From contig NZ_QICI01000023.1 of the NCBI RefSeq assembly GCF_004119445.1, forward strand, positions 62,001 through 126,000: 64,000 nucleotides of DNA, given 5' to 3'. This stretch comes from Chryseobacterium sp. CH21 (GTDB taxonomy: Bacteria > Bacteroidota > Bacteroidia > Flavobacteriales > Weeksellaceae). Both the position numbers and the translations under genes were made by a program. Shown in pieces: positions 16,869 through 25,441 of the stretch. The notes under the pieces are model-generated. The model saw only the letters and a program-made list of their open reading frames with translations. It had not been told where the DNA came from and did no database searches. Position 1 is the stretch's first letter, and each line of letters starts with the position of its first letter.

Positions 16869-17165
16869 TTATGCCATCAAAGGAAGAATAATTATTAAAA
16901 TTATTGATATCACGATAAAGCATATGCCAAAAGAATAAAAACAGTACAAAACAAAATCGGTTATTTCATTTTTCTTTTTGATGGAAGTCAGGAAAAATGG
17001 CAGTGCAAACAGCACCGGAAAAAATGCCAGAATCAGCCATAGGGCAACCCATGCATAATCTCCACTTCGAAACTGTGTCATATCTATGAAACTTAATTCA
17101 ATAATGACAAGTAACACTACTGCCAGCAAAGATGAAAAGAAAGAGATTAACGATTTTTTTAACAT
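16869..17165 (-). CDS. Small three-helix membrane protein in T6SS cluster
   Basis: This 98-residue protein has three strongly hydrophobic segments (about residues 8-27, 39-60 and 72-96) separated by short loops, one of them Lys-rich (TSIKKKNEI). It is probably an inner-membrane protein. Its start lies one base after the stop of vgrG, and the DUF2931 gene follows within 36 bases, so all are probably one transcript. I recognise no family. A small membrane protein between a spike gene and an effector module could be an immunity factor, but nothing in the sequence proves that. Confidence 0.6.
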   Translation of the reverse strand: MLKKSLISFFSSLLAVVLLVIIELSFIDMTQFRSGDYAWVALWLILAFFPVLFALPFFLTSIKKKNEITDFVLYCFYSFGICFIVISIILIIILPLMA

Positions 17166-17166
17166 A

Positions 17167-19026
17167 TTATCCTTTATTCACTTTAGCATCTATTTTACCT
17201 AACATTTTGGCTACGCCTGAACTCTGCAGTAAAATATCTCCGTTTTTTGCTTTATGGGTAGTGGTTGAAGTGGTTTCTTTAAGATCACCTGTTACATTAA
17301 TCGTTTTATTTTCATTGACGGTCTGTTTATAATTTTTCGAGGTAAACTTATGATCATTAATAATACTAACGGCATTATCATTTCCTACACTGGTCTTCAT
17401 ATCTTTTCCTACGTTGATTGCCAGATCTTCACCTACATTAAAGGTCATATTTTTAGGAGCCGTTACAATAATATTTCCCTTACCATCCATCAAATAGTTA
17501 TTCCCACTTGGGTCTATGATATTGACGCTTCCTTCGGCATCATTCATTAAAATGCGGATTCCGCTTCTGGTTTGTATTGATTTTAAGTGATTATCTACTC
17601 CGCCTCCAAGCGCTGTTCCTCCATGGAACATTCCTCCCATGACAAAAGGGCGGTCGGGATGATTGTGAACAAAACCTACCATCACCTGATCTCCAACCTC
17701 CGGTATGGCTACATAACCTCTGTTTTGAGTAATCTGGTCTGTTCCTCCCGCATCAGGAGCCATCATTCTGATAAAATTGGTGGTGTCATGCAGCTGCCAG
17801 TCGAATCTAACGGTAATTCTTCCCTGTGCCAGCGGATCTGTATTTGAAATTACAGTGGCGATTTGCGGCTGTGCGATAGGCATTGTAAAGTCCGGCGTTG
17901 GAATATACCCTGTATCTGATGCAATAGCCTCAAATCTTCCTTTATAACGTCCGAGCGTGTCTACCTCATGAATAACTTCGATCATCATCAGTTTGGTGAA
18001 ATACGATGTTTTGCTGGTATCCGTCTTTCTCATATTGATATCAGCAACGCATCCTGGGTATAAAAACGGAATAGTAGTCCCCCCGGAAACGGTAAAAACT
18101 TCCACCGCTTTGCTTCCGGCAGTACTTGTTTGGGAAATAACAACATCCATATCGGTTGCCGCTTTTAAGGGAGCGACCTGCAAGGATGGTGTTTTGAATA
18201 TGCCTTCATTATTTTTATAGGCTGTCTGAGCCAGATTACCAACATGTTTTATAGGAGTTTCCCCGGAAATAAGTTTAGCATTGGAACTGCTGTTATATCC
18301 ATAAAAATTAGGTTTGATATGAACGGCTTTTAATTCCACATTCACATCAGAAACATTGCTTCCGTATATTAATTCCAGTGATTTGTTCTGAGGCGGCATA
18401 TTTCCGAAATGCAATACTTCACCATCGTAATAGAACTGTTCTCCGTAGGCTTCTGCCATTCTGCAGAGATAATTATAATGGGTCTCATTATACTGGGCAC
18501 TGTAAAGAATCTGAGAGGATGCCTTTGCATTCACTTTTACATCAAATTTACTGCTTTCTATGCCCTGTTTGATGACATCTTCGGCAATGATTCCCATATT
18601 CACAGGTTTATCTCCGCCAAAACTTTGGGTATGAGGAGCGCCATCCAGCAAAATGGTAGGGCTGTATCCTTTCAGTACAATATTTCCCAAGCTATGGTTC
18701 TCCTGGCTGAACCCTACTTTTGTAATGACTCCTACAAAGGTTCTTTCCGGACTTCCTTCAACGTCTTTATATTTAAAAACGACTGTTAATCGTTTTCCTA
18801 AAAATTGCTGAGCTTCTTCCAGATCATGGTTTTGTACTCCGTCTAAAGTATCATGGGCTAATGTAAGTTCAAAATAATGGTGCTTTTTTACGCTCTGCTG
18901 TAAACGGAAATGTTTGAAGTGCTTAATCATTTTGCCTTCAATCACGATATCCAGTTTCACTACACGGTTGATTCCAGGAATATGATTCTCTGAAATCTTT
19001 TCGGAATTCGAGATATTTTTATTCAT
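17167..19026 (-). CDS. tssI: T6SS spike protein VgrG (TssI)
   Basis: VgrG trimers form the tip of the T6SS needle. This 619-residue protein starts with a phage tail hub (gp27)-like region (to about residue 340). The OB fold follows, marked by GRITVRFDWQ, RGYVAIPEVGDQVMVGF and HPDRPFVMGGMFHG. It ends in a beta-prism of short repeats (MTFNVGEDLAINVGKDMKTSVG, then TVNENKTINVTGDL). No extra C-terminal toxin domain is fused, so effectors are likely carried through PAAR-like partners such as the DUF4280 protein downstream. It opens the cargo operon, 235 bases downstream of tssD. Confidence 0.92.
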   Translation of the reverse strand: MNKNISNSEKISENHIPGINRVVKLDIVIEGKMIKHFKHFRLQQSVKKHHYFELTLAHDTLDGVQNHDLEEAQQFLGKRLTVVFKYKDVEGSPERTFVGVITKVGFSQENHSLGNIVLKGYSPTILLDGAPHTQSFGGDKPVNMGIIAEDVIKQGIESSKFDVKVNAKASSQILYSAQYNETHYNYLCRMAEAYGEQFYYDGEVLHFGNMPPQNKSLELIYGSNVSDVNVELKAVHIKPNFYGYNSSSNAKLISGETPIKHVGNLAQTAYKNNEGIFKTPSLQVAPLKAATDMDVVISQTSTAGSKAVEVFTVSGGTTIPFLYPGCVADINMRKTDTSKTSYFTKLMMIEVIHEVDTLGRYKGRFEAIASDTGYIPTPDFTMPIAQPQIATVISNTDPLAQGRITVRFDWQLHDTTNFIRMMAPDAGGTDQITQNRGYVAIPEVGDQVMVGFVHNHPDRPFVMGGMFHGGTALGGGVDNHLKSIQTRSGIRILMNDAEGSVNIIDPSGNNYLMDGKGNIIVTAPKNMTFNVGEDLAINVGKDMKTSVGNDNAVSIINDHKFTSKNYKQTVNENKTINVTGDLKETTSTTTHKAKNGDILLQSSGVAKMLGKIDAKVNKG

Positions 19027-19191
19027 ATGATGTAGAGTGTTTGGTGAGCTTTTTATTTTTGAAAAAAACTAAAATAAACCGCTTTTTTATAAAGTTATCA
19101 ATTTTTTACAATATAAAGTTCACATTATCGGCTTTAATTTTCTAAATCTTAGTGAAATAATGATCCTTATCAAGGGAAATGATTACTGACA

Positions 19192-19238
19192 AAAAAACAG
19201 AACAGGATCCCTGATAACGGATCTACTATTCTGTTTTT
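19192..19238 (-). terminator. Terminator after tssD
   Basis: The outer stem is aaaaacagaa / ttctgttttt with an inner ggatc / gatcc pairing. T runs lie on the minus-strand 3' side. It separates tssD from vgrG. Confidence 0.75.
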
Positions 19239-19261
19239 ATGTTTGTAGTTGTTAGAGGATT

Positions 19262-19675
19262 CTATCCCTGAGATCCAGGCCAAGCTCCGTCATAAGAAGA
19301 GTTACCAAGCTCAATCTGCTCTGCACTTATCACAAAACTGATGTACATACTGTTTTCATCTACTGCATCGAAATCTACTTCGTGCTGAATCACATAACCG
19401 TTTGTCCATTTCAATGTTGTTAAAGTTCCTTCTTCGTGAGATTTATTGAAAGTTACCTCTCCTACGGTAGGCTTGTATTTTCCGTTTAACAAGCTTTCAA
19501 GGATGTCTGATTTTTCAGTAGCTTCTACTGTAATTTTGATTAATGCATTAGAAGGGTCTGATGCTACACGTCCTGAAACGTCTGTTGCTCTTGATACGCT
19601 GTAGTTCAGCTTTAATAACTTTTGTCCTTCACCGTTGTTGAATTTTAAGATTCCTCTTGAATTTCTTTCTGCCAT
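19262..19675 (-). CDS. tssD: T6SS tube protein TssD (Hcp)
   Basis: TssD (Hcp) hexamers stack to form the needle tube. This 137-residue protein shows the Bacteroidota TssD pattern: a start with ILKFNNGEGQKLLKLNYSVSRATDVSGR, the middle LIKITVEATEKSDILESLLN, and a late WTNGYVIQHEVDFDAVDENSM. There is no signal peptide. It is followed by a terminator and preceded by its own candidate promoter, so it can be expressed in excess over vgrG, as its structural role requires. Sheath genes tssB and tssC lie about 29 kb away in this window. Confidence 0.92.
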   Translation of the reverse strand: MAERNSRGILKFNNGEGQKLLKLNYSVSRATDVSGRVASDPSNALIKITVEATEKSDILESLLNGKYKPTVGEVTFNKSHEEGTLTTLKWTNGYVIQHEVDFDAVDENSMYISFVISAEQIELGNSSYDGAWPGSQG

Positions 19676-19727
19676 GATTGTAAATTTTAATCGTTAATAC
19701 TTTTTGATTTGATGTTTGTTATATCAC

Positions 19728-19735
19728 CAAATTTA
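19728..19735 (-). promoter_or_regulatory. Candidate -7 element of tssD
   Basis: On the minus strand this reads TAAATTTG, the Bacteroidota -7 element, about 50 bases before the tssD start. A TTTG box lies 16 bases upstream, slightly closer than usual. Confidence 0.5.
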
Positions 19736-19920
19736 GAAGTATTGATCTTAACAAAATAAAATTTACAGACAAATCTGAAAAAGTGTAGTACTTTTACGAC
19801 TAACACTTGTTAGGTAAAATTCAATCTATAAATCAGAATATTACATTCAATACTGCAAAGAAAAGTCCATTAAAACCCTTCTGTTTTCCAGTAAAAGCTC
19901 AAAAGAAAACAGGGAGATTT

Positions 19921-20616
19921 TCAGGCTACATTCACTCCAAAAAGATGACCGACCAATGCTGTAATTCCCATGGCTACGGTTCCCCAGAAACAAATCCTCA
20001 GTACGGCTATTTTAATACTGGAACCTCCGGCTTTGGCAGAAACAGCTCCCAGAAGCATTAAAAATATAATTGAAAATCCATATTGGAAATACACCATTTC
20101 TTTAAGAGGTGCTAAAAGAGAAACGGTAAACGGCAATAAAGCTCCTACTGCAAATGAACCGAATGAAGCTACTGCTGCCTGCAAAGGTTTTGCCTGTGTG
20201 ATTTCATTGATTCCCAGCTCGTCACGGGCGTGTGCTCCAAGGGCATCATGCTCTGTAAGTTCTATGGCAACCTGCATGGCTGTTTCTTTGGTACAGCCTC
20301 TTCTTTCGTATACTTTTGCCAGCTCTCTGAGTTCTATTTCAGGCATTTGCTCCAATTCGCGTTGTTCACGGATCAAATCTGCCTTTTCTGTATCTTCCTG
20401 TGAACTTACGGAAACATACTCTCCAGCCGCCATAGACATTGCTCCGGCAATCATACCTGCCAGTGCAGCAAGAATAATGATATGACGTTCCGGTGCAGCA
20501 GCAGCAACCCCGATGACAATACTTGTAGTGGATAACAATCCATCATTAGCGCCTAATACAGCCGCCCGAAGCCAGCCTACTCTGTTTACATAATGTTTCT
20601 CCAGCTGATGATGCAT
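19921..20616 (-). CDS. VIT1/CCC1-family iron/manganese transporter
   Basis: This 231-residue membrane protein of the VIT1/CCC1/Nodulin family moves Fe2+ or Mn2+. Seen are the first-helix signature VGWLRAAVLGANDGLLSTTSIVIGV and MIAGAMSMAAGEYVSVSSQ in helix 2. The cytoplasmic Glu-rich metal-binding region follows (EDTEKADLIREQRELEQMP), with three further helices after it. The order and length match bacterial members. A weak hairpin (ctgttttc / gaaaacag, 19881-19912) may terminate it. It is not obviously linked in function to the fructokinase gene upstream, 80 bases away. Confidence 0.88.
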   Translation of the reverse strand: MHHQLEKHYVNRVGWLRAAVLGANDGLLSTTSIVIGVAAAAPERHIIILAALAGMIAGAMSMAAGEYVSVSSQEDTEKADLIREQRELEQMPEIELRELAKVYERRGCTKETAMQVAIELTEHDALGAHARDELGINEITQAKPLQAAVASFGSFAVGALLPFTVSLLAPLKEMVYFQYGFSIIFLMLLGAVSAKAGGSSIKIAVLRICFWGTVAMGITALVGHLFGVNVA

Positions 20617-20696
20617 AACTTTTGTTTTGGTAGCAGCATAAAGTTACCAAATGTTTCATCAAGAATCATTTTAAATTAACATGAGATTCTACCACC

Positions 20697-21617
20697 TTAG
20701 CTTAAAACTGATACCGGATGTTCGTTTCTAAATCTGATAAAATCTTCTAGTGAATATTCCGGGCATGCGCCTTCCTGTGAGGTAATGAATGCTCCCAGAG
20801 ACACCGCCTGAGTCATAATTTCATGAACTGTGCTTTCTTTTTCTAATCTTTTGGAAAGAAATCCTGCCAGAAATGAATCTCCGCTTCCTACAGTATCTTT
20901 TACAGTAACCGGTATCGTGGGATACAGATAAAAATTACCGTCAGAGGCATACAAAGCACCTTTGCTTCCTTTGGAAATAATAATTTCTTTAAGATCAAAC
21001 TGATCCTGCAAATATTTTATGCCGTCTTCTTCGGTGGTGTACTCTTTTCCTAAAAAATCAAGCATCATACGCATTTCTGCTTTGTTGAATTTAGCAAGAT
21101 GGGTTTTATGAAGTAAATCTTTAATCATTCCCACTTCATAATAGGGTTCTCTGAGATTGATATCAAAGACATTATAATTGTTCAGCTCAAGCAACTGAAA
21201 CAATGTATTTCTGGATTTGTCATTTCTGGCAGCCAGTGTTCCGAATACAAACGCATTGGTTCTCTTAAGAATTTCCTGATTTTCAGGAGTTGTTTCAATA
21301 AAATCCCATGCTACGCCTTCCACAATATCATAATGAGCATCATTATTTTCATCTACTGTAGCAATTACTGTACTTGTTGGGTACTTGGTATTGATCTGGA
21401 CATGATCTGCAGGAATATTCCAGTTTTTCATTTTATCCAAAAGATCACGCCCAAGCTGATCATTACCGATACTGCTTATCATATTGACTTCTACGCCCAT
21501 TTTGGAAAGATGATAGGCTACGTTAAAAGGTGCACCGCCTACTCTTTTTTGCTCTCCCGGAAAAATATCCCAGAGTACTTCTCCAAAACATACTGCTTTA
21601 TTTTTTTTGTATTCCAT
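20697..21617 (-). CDS. Fructokinase-type PfkB carbohydrate kinase
   Basis: This 306-residue ribokinase-family kinase starts with CFGEVLWDIFPGEQKRVGGAPFNVAYHLSKMG, where the GGAPFNVA substrate loop is typical of bacterial fructokinases. It carries the ATP/anion-hole motif DTVGSGDSFLAGFL with catalytic Asp near residue 255. It is last in the polyol operon, so the expected reaction is fructose to fructose-6-phosphate after mannitol oxidation. The start ATG at 21617 is followed immediately by the first strand. Confidence 0.87.
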   Translation of the reverse strand: MEYKKNKAVCFGEVLWDIFPGEQKRVGGAPFNVAYHLSKMGVEVNMISSIGNDQLGRDLLDKMKNWNIPADHVQINTKYPTSTVIATVDENNDAHYDIVEGVAWDFIETTPENQEILKRTNAFVFGTLAARNDKSRNTLFQLLELNNYNVFDINLREPYYEVGMIKDLLHKTHLAKFNKAEMRMMLDFLGKEYTTEEDGIKYLQDQFDLKEIIISKGSKGALYASDGNFYLYPTIPVTVKDTVGSGDSFLAGFLSKRLEKESTVHEIMTQAVSLGAFITSQEGACPEYSLEDFIRFRNEHPVSVLS

Positions 21618-21678
21618 TGTATAAAAGTAATTAAATGTATTGATTTTGTAAAAAATTTACTATCTGTATTTTCTTGTT

Positions 21679-22403
21679 TCAGAATGAATAAACCTGCACA
21701 GAAAACTGAAGAAAAGCATTATTGTTGACCGGGTTCCACATTCCCCATATTCCTACAGGAATTTTATAGCCTTCAATGGTAAAGCTTTTCGAAACAATAA
21801 GACTTACCTCATTGAAACCTGAATCTTTAGCAAAAAATTATTTTTTTCTCCATGATTGTCTAAAGCAAAGGCATAACCCACTCTTCCTCTTACTTCAAGG
21901 TTATCTTTTTTGTAAACGGGATATTCTCCCGAAACAAATGATGAATATTTATTTCCTGTGTTTTCACTGTTTCTGTCTCTTCCGAAAACAACTGTATTCC
22001 AGCTTAGCACCAAAGGAAACTGATCACTTATGGTGTAATAAGATCTGAAATCCCAAAAACGTCCTGTTTCTCTCGCAGAATAAGTGAAAAACTCCTTATT
22101 GTTATAAGTAGCACTGGGGGAAAAGTTATAGATGTCCCATAATTCCAGCGTAAGATGCTTATTCTTATATCCTATATAGTTATTGAATTCTTTGTAAGAA
22201 CCATCAACATTACCACCAGCCCAAAATCCTGCATAAAAATTCTTATAATCAAGATGCAGATCCTCGGTATAAATAAGTCCGGCAGAGACTTCAATTCCGC
22301 GCCACAAATGGCTGTTTCTAAGCTGCAATGCCGAATGAACTTCCTGTGCACTTAAGCAGGTTCCTACAAAAGAGGAAACAAGTAGTAAGTAGTTTTTTAA
22401 CAT
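21679..22403 (-). CDS. Small outer-membrane beta-barrel-like protein, one frame break
   Basis: As read, the frame ends early at 21804. One extra T (coding strand) in the A6 run at 21831-21836 extends it as FFAKDSGFNEVSLIVSKSF and on to GMWNPVNNNAFLQFSVQVYSF. It then ends in Phe at the stop 21679-21681. A terminal Phe and alternating hydrophobic strands are typical of BAM-inserted barrels, so I take the extended 241-residue form as real. The signal peptide is MLKNYLLLVSSFVGTCLSAQ. Content such as NSHLWRGIEV and FYAGFWAGGNVDGSYKE is porin-like. Its place between the transporter and kinase genes suggests outer-membrane entry of the polyol. The exact family is not recognised. Confidence 0.75.
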
Positions 22404-22489
22404 GATTCAGGTGTTTTTTAAGGCAGTAGTTATCCTGCATCCAATAGTAGTCTACAGGATAATTACTTGATTTAAAAGAAAATATATGA

Positions 22490-23836
22490 TTAGTGAATAA
22501 GGTCTTTTTCTCTAATACGCGATCCGAACAAGGCGTAAGTAAGCATGAGCAGTTCGCAGATTACCGTAAGCCACCATGTCCATCTCCATGATCCTAAAAT
22601 ATCAGCTAAACCTCCCTGAATAAGGGTAAATACAGCACCACCAAATACGGCAGAGATAAAAATACCGGATGCTTTTGAGGTATATTTGTTCAACCCTTTA
22701 ATGGAAAGGGTGTAAATACAGCTCCACATGGATGAGTGCAGCAGTCCGATAGCGACAAGAAACCAAAGGTTCTGGGTGATCATCGATACTAACGCCAGTA
22801 TTGTTGCCAGCACTGTGGTCGTAATCAATTGAGTTCTTGCAGAAATTCTACTGAAAAAACTGGGTACTGCTCTTCCTACCAGAAAACCTCCCCAATACAA
22901 TGTTGATAGTAATGCATGAATTCCTAAATCCATTCCTCCAACAATGATATCTGTTTTTCCGAAAAAGGTAATAGGATGACCGGAATCCATCAGCTCAAAA
23001 GCATACAGATTGATATTGGCGCCAATAGCCACTTCCGTTCCTACGTAAAAAAAGATGGCTAAAACTCCCAGTACAAAATGCCTGAACGACCAGATGCTTC
23101 TTTCCAGTTTTTCTTCTCCAACGACTCTTGTGTGGGCTAGATCAGGAAGGTGAAGTCTTTTTGTGATGATCATAACTGTAAGGATGCAGACAATCAATAC
23201 AGAAAGTGGAAGTAAAAGCTGTCTGATTTCTATATTTTCAATGGAAATTCCGCTGAACATCACTACCGTTACGAAGAAAGGTGCAGAAGTGGTTCCGATA
23301 GAGTTTATAGCCGTCAGAATATTCAACCGCTGTACGGGCTGAGTTCCTTTCAGTTCATACGAAGCGGCATAAGGATTTACAACGACCTGAATGATGGCTG
23401 CCGAAGTCCCCATCAAATAAGAACCAATAACAAAAACGATAAATCCAAAAGGAATAACGGCATCTTTTATGCTAAATTTCAAATCACGGTAATGATCGCC
23501 AACCCATGATGAACACAGATACATAAAAAGGCCGGAAATCATAAAGAAAAGTCCGCGTAAAATTGTATTCTTATATCCGAAGGCATTCACCCATTTGCTT
23601 CCCAATGTTCCATTCAGAAGATATCCTAAAAAGAAGAAAAAGGAAATCAAAGTAGTAAACGTGTTTTTCAGGCTGCCCGCATGGCTCAGAAAAGTAAATT
23701 TCAGCGGTGCCTGCAGCTGTTCATTGACTGTCGTTAAAAAACCGACAATAAAGTAGATAAATGTAATAATGACAAACGGCAGTATCGCATTATTGGTCTT
23801 GTTGCCTGAAGTGGTGCTACCTGGATTGATCTGCAT
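22490..23836 (-). CDS. MFS sugar/polyol transporter (FucP/glucose-galactose type)
   Basis: This 448-residue major facilitator has 12 predicted helices and resembles the FucP or glucose/galactose H+ symporter group, which has motifs such as FFFFLGYLLNGTLGSKWV and VVVNPYAASYELKGT in the first half. The C-terminal half has YWGGFLVGRAVPSFF and GLNKYTSKASGIFISAVFGGA. It starts seven bases after the stop of the dehydrogenase gene. Operon context suggests import of mannitol or a related polyol, but the family also moves hexoses. The start codon ATG at 23836 gives a short polar N-terminus before helix 1. Confidence 0.85.
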   Translation of the reverse strand: MQINPGSTTSGNKTNNAILPFVIITFIYFIVGFLTTVNEQLQAPLKFTFLSHAGSLKNTFTTLISFFFFLGYLLNGTLGSKWVNAFGYKNTILRGLFFMISGLFMYLCSSWVGDHYRDLKFSIKDAVIPFGFIVFVIGSYLMGTSAAIIQVVVNPYAASYELKGTQPVQRLNILTAINSIGTTSAPFFVTVVMFSGISIENIEIRQLLLPLSVLIVCILTVMIITKRLHLPDLAHTRVVGEEKLERSIWSFRHFVLGVLAIFFYVGTEVAIGANINLYAFELMDSGHPITFFGKTDIIVGGMDLGIHALLSTLYWGGFLVGRAVPSFFSRISARTQLITTTVLATILALVSMITQNLWFLVAIGLLHSSMWSCIYTLSIKGLNKYTSKASGIFISAVFGGAVFTLIQGGLADILGSWRWTWWLTVICELLMLTYALFGSRIREKDLIH

Positions 23837-23843
23837 GGCTTAA

Positions 23844-25280
23844 TTATTTTATGATGGATTGTAAAACTGTGGCGATTCCTGAATTTTTTATATCTTCTAC
23901 AAAACTGTTGTACTGTTTTATGAACTGTTCAGAAGCTTTGAGCTGAACTCCTTGAAAAGCTGATAGTTCCAAAAAGTCCTGTGGATTTTCACTGGCAATA
24001 AGCTTTTCATCATTCTCTGTCATCCAGGGTTCTGCTGTTTCGAATATATTGCCCTGATCGTCTGTCTTATATTTAAGATAATGTCTGTAGGAAGCAATAA
24101 GAAAAGCCGGTCTGGTGAGATCTTTCAGACCTTTTATCATGTTGTCAAGATTAGGAACGATATATACCGGGAATTTTGAAATTCCGTCAAAACATAAACG
24201 GCTCACCTGATCGCTTACACTGTGATTGGCAAATCTTTCGATCAATGTCTGCTTATATTTTTCCAGATCTGTATTTCCCGGAGCAGGAACAAAAGGTGTA
24301 ATATCTGTATCCATAAAATCCCTGATGAATTTTACCAGATTTTCGTCTTCCATTGCCTGATCTACTTTGCGGTAACCCATTAAGAAAGCCGGATAAGATA
24401 AGAGTGTGTGGGAAGCATTTAAGAGGCTTAATTTCATATTTTCAAATGCAGTTACATCATTCGTAAATTCTACGCCTACTCTTTCCCAGGCTGGCCTTCC
24501 TGCAATAAAATCATCTTCTATCACCCATTGTGTGAAGTCTTCACAGTATACAGGAGCACGATCGTCTGTACCGTTTTTTTTGTTTAGCCTTTCCACATCT
24601 TCCGGAGTTGTGGCTGGAGTAATACGGTCTACCATACTGTTCGGAAAAGTTACATTTTCTTTTACCCATGCTGCCAGTTCTGCATCCTGTGCTTCTATGA
24701 ATGACATAAAGGCTCTCTTTGCCGTATTTCCATTATGCTGTAAGTTATCGCATGAAAGTATGGTAATAGCTCCACCATTTTGTATTTTTCTCTTGCGTAA
24801 TCCTTCTGCAAGAAATCCAAAAACAGTAGTAGGACTGGTAGAATGTTTCAGATCATGTTGTATTTTCTCATCCTCCAATATAAAATCACCGGTTTCTTTA
24901 TTAAGATTGTAACCTCCTTCTGTGATGGTCAACGTAATGATCTTAACAGAACTGTCTGCAATTTTTTTTACTACAGCTTCCGGATCTTCTACTCCCCAGA
25001 TCAGCTCTTTTAAAGAACCTATTTTATACACTTCATCTTTGCCGCTTCTCCCACAGACGGTAAGAGAATACTGAAGATTCTGGGCTCTTAAATTCTTTAC
25101 TATTTTCTCATCTGACGGCAGCAGACATACTCCGCAAATCCCCCAATCTTTCTGATCTTCGTCATTGAGCAGCATATTCGTATAAAACTGCTGGTGAGCC
25201 CTGTGAAAGTTCCCTACACCAATATGTAAAATTCCTGTGCGGATTTCCGATGCATCATAATTGTAATAAATCATACTCAT
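23844..25280 (-). CDS. Mannitol dehydrogenase-family polyol oxidoreductase
   Basis: This 478-residue long-chain polyol dehydrogenase belongs to the mannitol 2-dehydrogenase, fructuronate reductase and tagaturonate reductase group. It begins with the Rossmann segment LHIGVGNFHRAHQQFY. The catalytic motif MKLSLLNASHTLLSYPA contains the Lys-x4-Asn-x2-His triad of the family, near residue 290. With a fructokinase and an importer in the same operon, NAD-linked mannitol to fructose oxidation is the best guess. Uronate substrates are less likely because uronate-specific genes are absent. It is the first gene after the operator region and thus the likely target of the divergent LacI-type regulator. 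Confidence 0.85.
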   Translation of the reverse strand: MSMIYYNYDASEIRTGILHIGVGNFHRAHQQFYTNMLLNDEDQKDWGICGVCLLPSDEKIVKNLRAQNLQYSLTVCGRSGKDEVYKIGSLKELIWGVEDPEAVVKKIADSSVKIITLTITEGGYNLNKETGDFILEDEKIQHDLKHSTSPTTVFGFLAEGLRKRKIQNGGAITILSCDNLQHNGNTAKRAFMSFIEAQDAELAAWVKENVTFPNSMVDRITPATTPEDVERLNKKNGTDDRAPVYCEDFTQWVIEDDFIAGRPAWERVGVEFTNDVTAFENMKLSLLNASHTLLSYPAFLMGYRKVDQAMEDENLVKFIRDFMDTDITPFVPAPGNTDLEKYKQTLIERFANHSVSDQVSRLCFDGISKFPVYIVPNLDNMIKGLKDLTRPAFLIASYRHYLKYKTDDQGNIFETAEPWMTENDEKLIASENPQDFLELSAFQGVQLKASEQFIKQYNSFVEDIKNSGIATVLQSIIK

Positions 25281-25363
25281 AAGCGTAAAATTGTTATCAT
25301 ATTAACCAATTCGTTAAAACTATATTAACAAATGATTAACAAGACATTTTTTTTACAAAATTC

Positions 25364-25403
25364 AAATTGGGAACGTTCCCAAAACCAGGGAACGTTCCCA
25401 ATT
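25364..25403. promoter_or_regulatory. Paired palindromic operators for the LacI-type regulator
   Basis: Two identical perfect palindromes, GGGAACGTTCCC, lie at 25369-25380 and 25388-25399, with centres 19 bases apart. They carry the central CG expected of LacI/GalR operators. Outer flanks (aattg and caatt) extend this into one larger inverted repeat. They sit between the divergent dehydrogenase and regulator genes. Confidence 0.85.
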
Positions 25404-25441
25404 GCCTATTTTTTATTATTTTTAGCCAAAAAACAAGGCTG

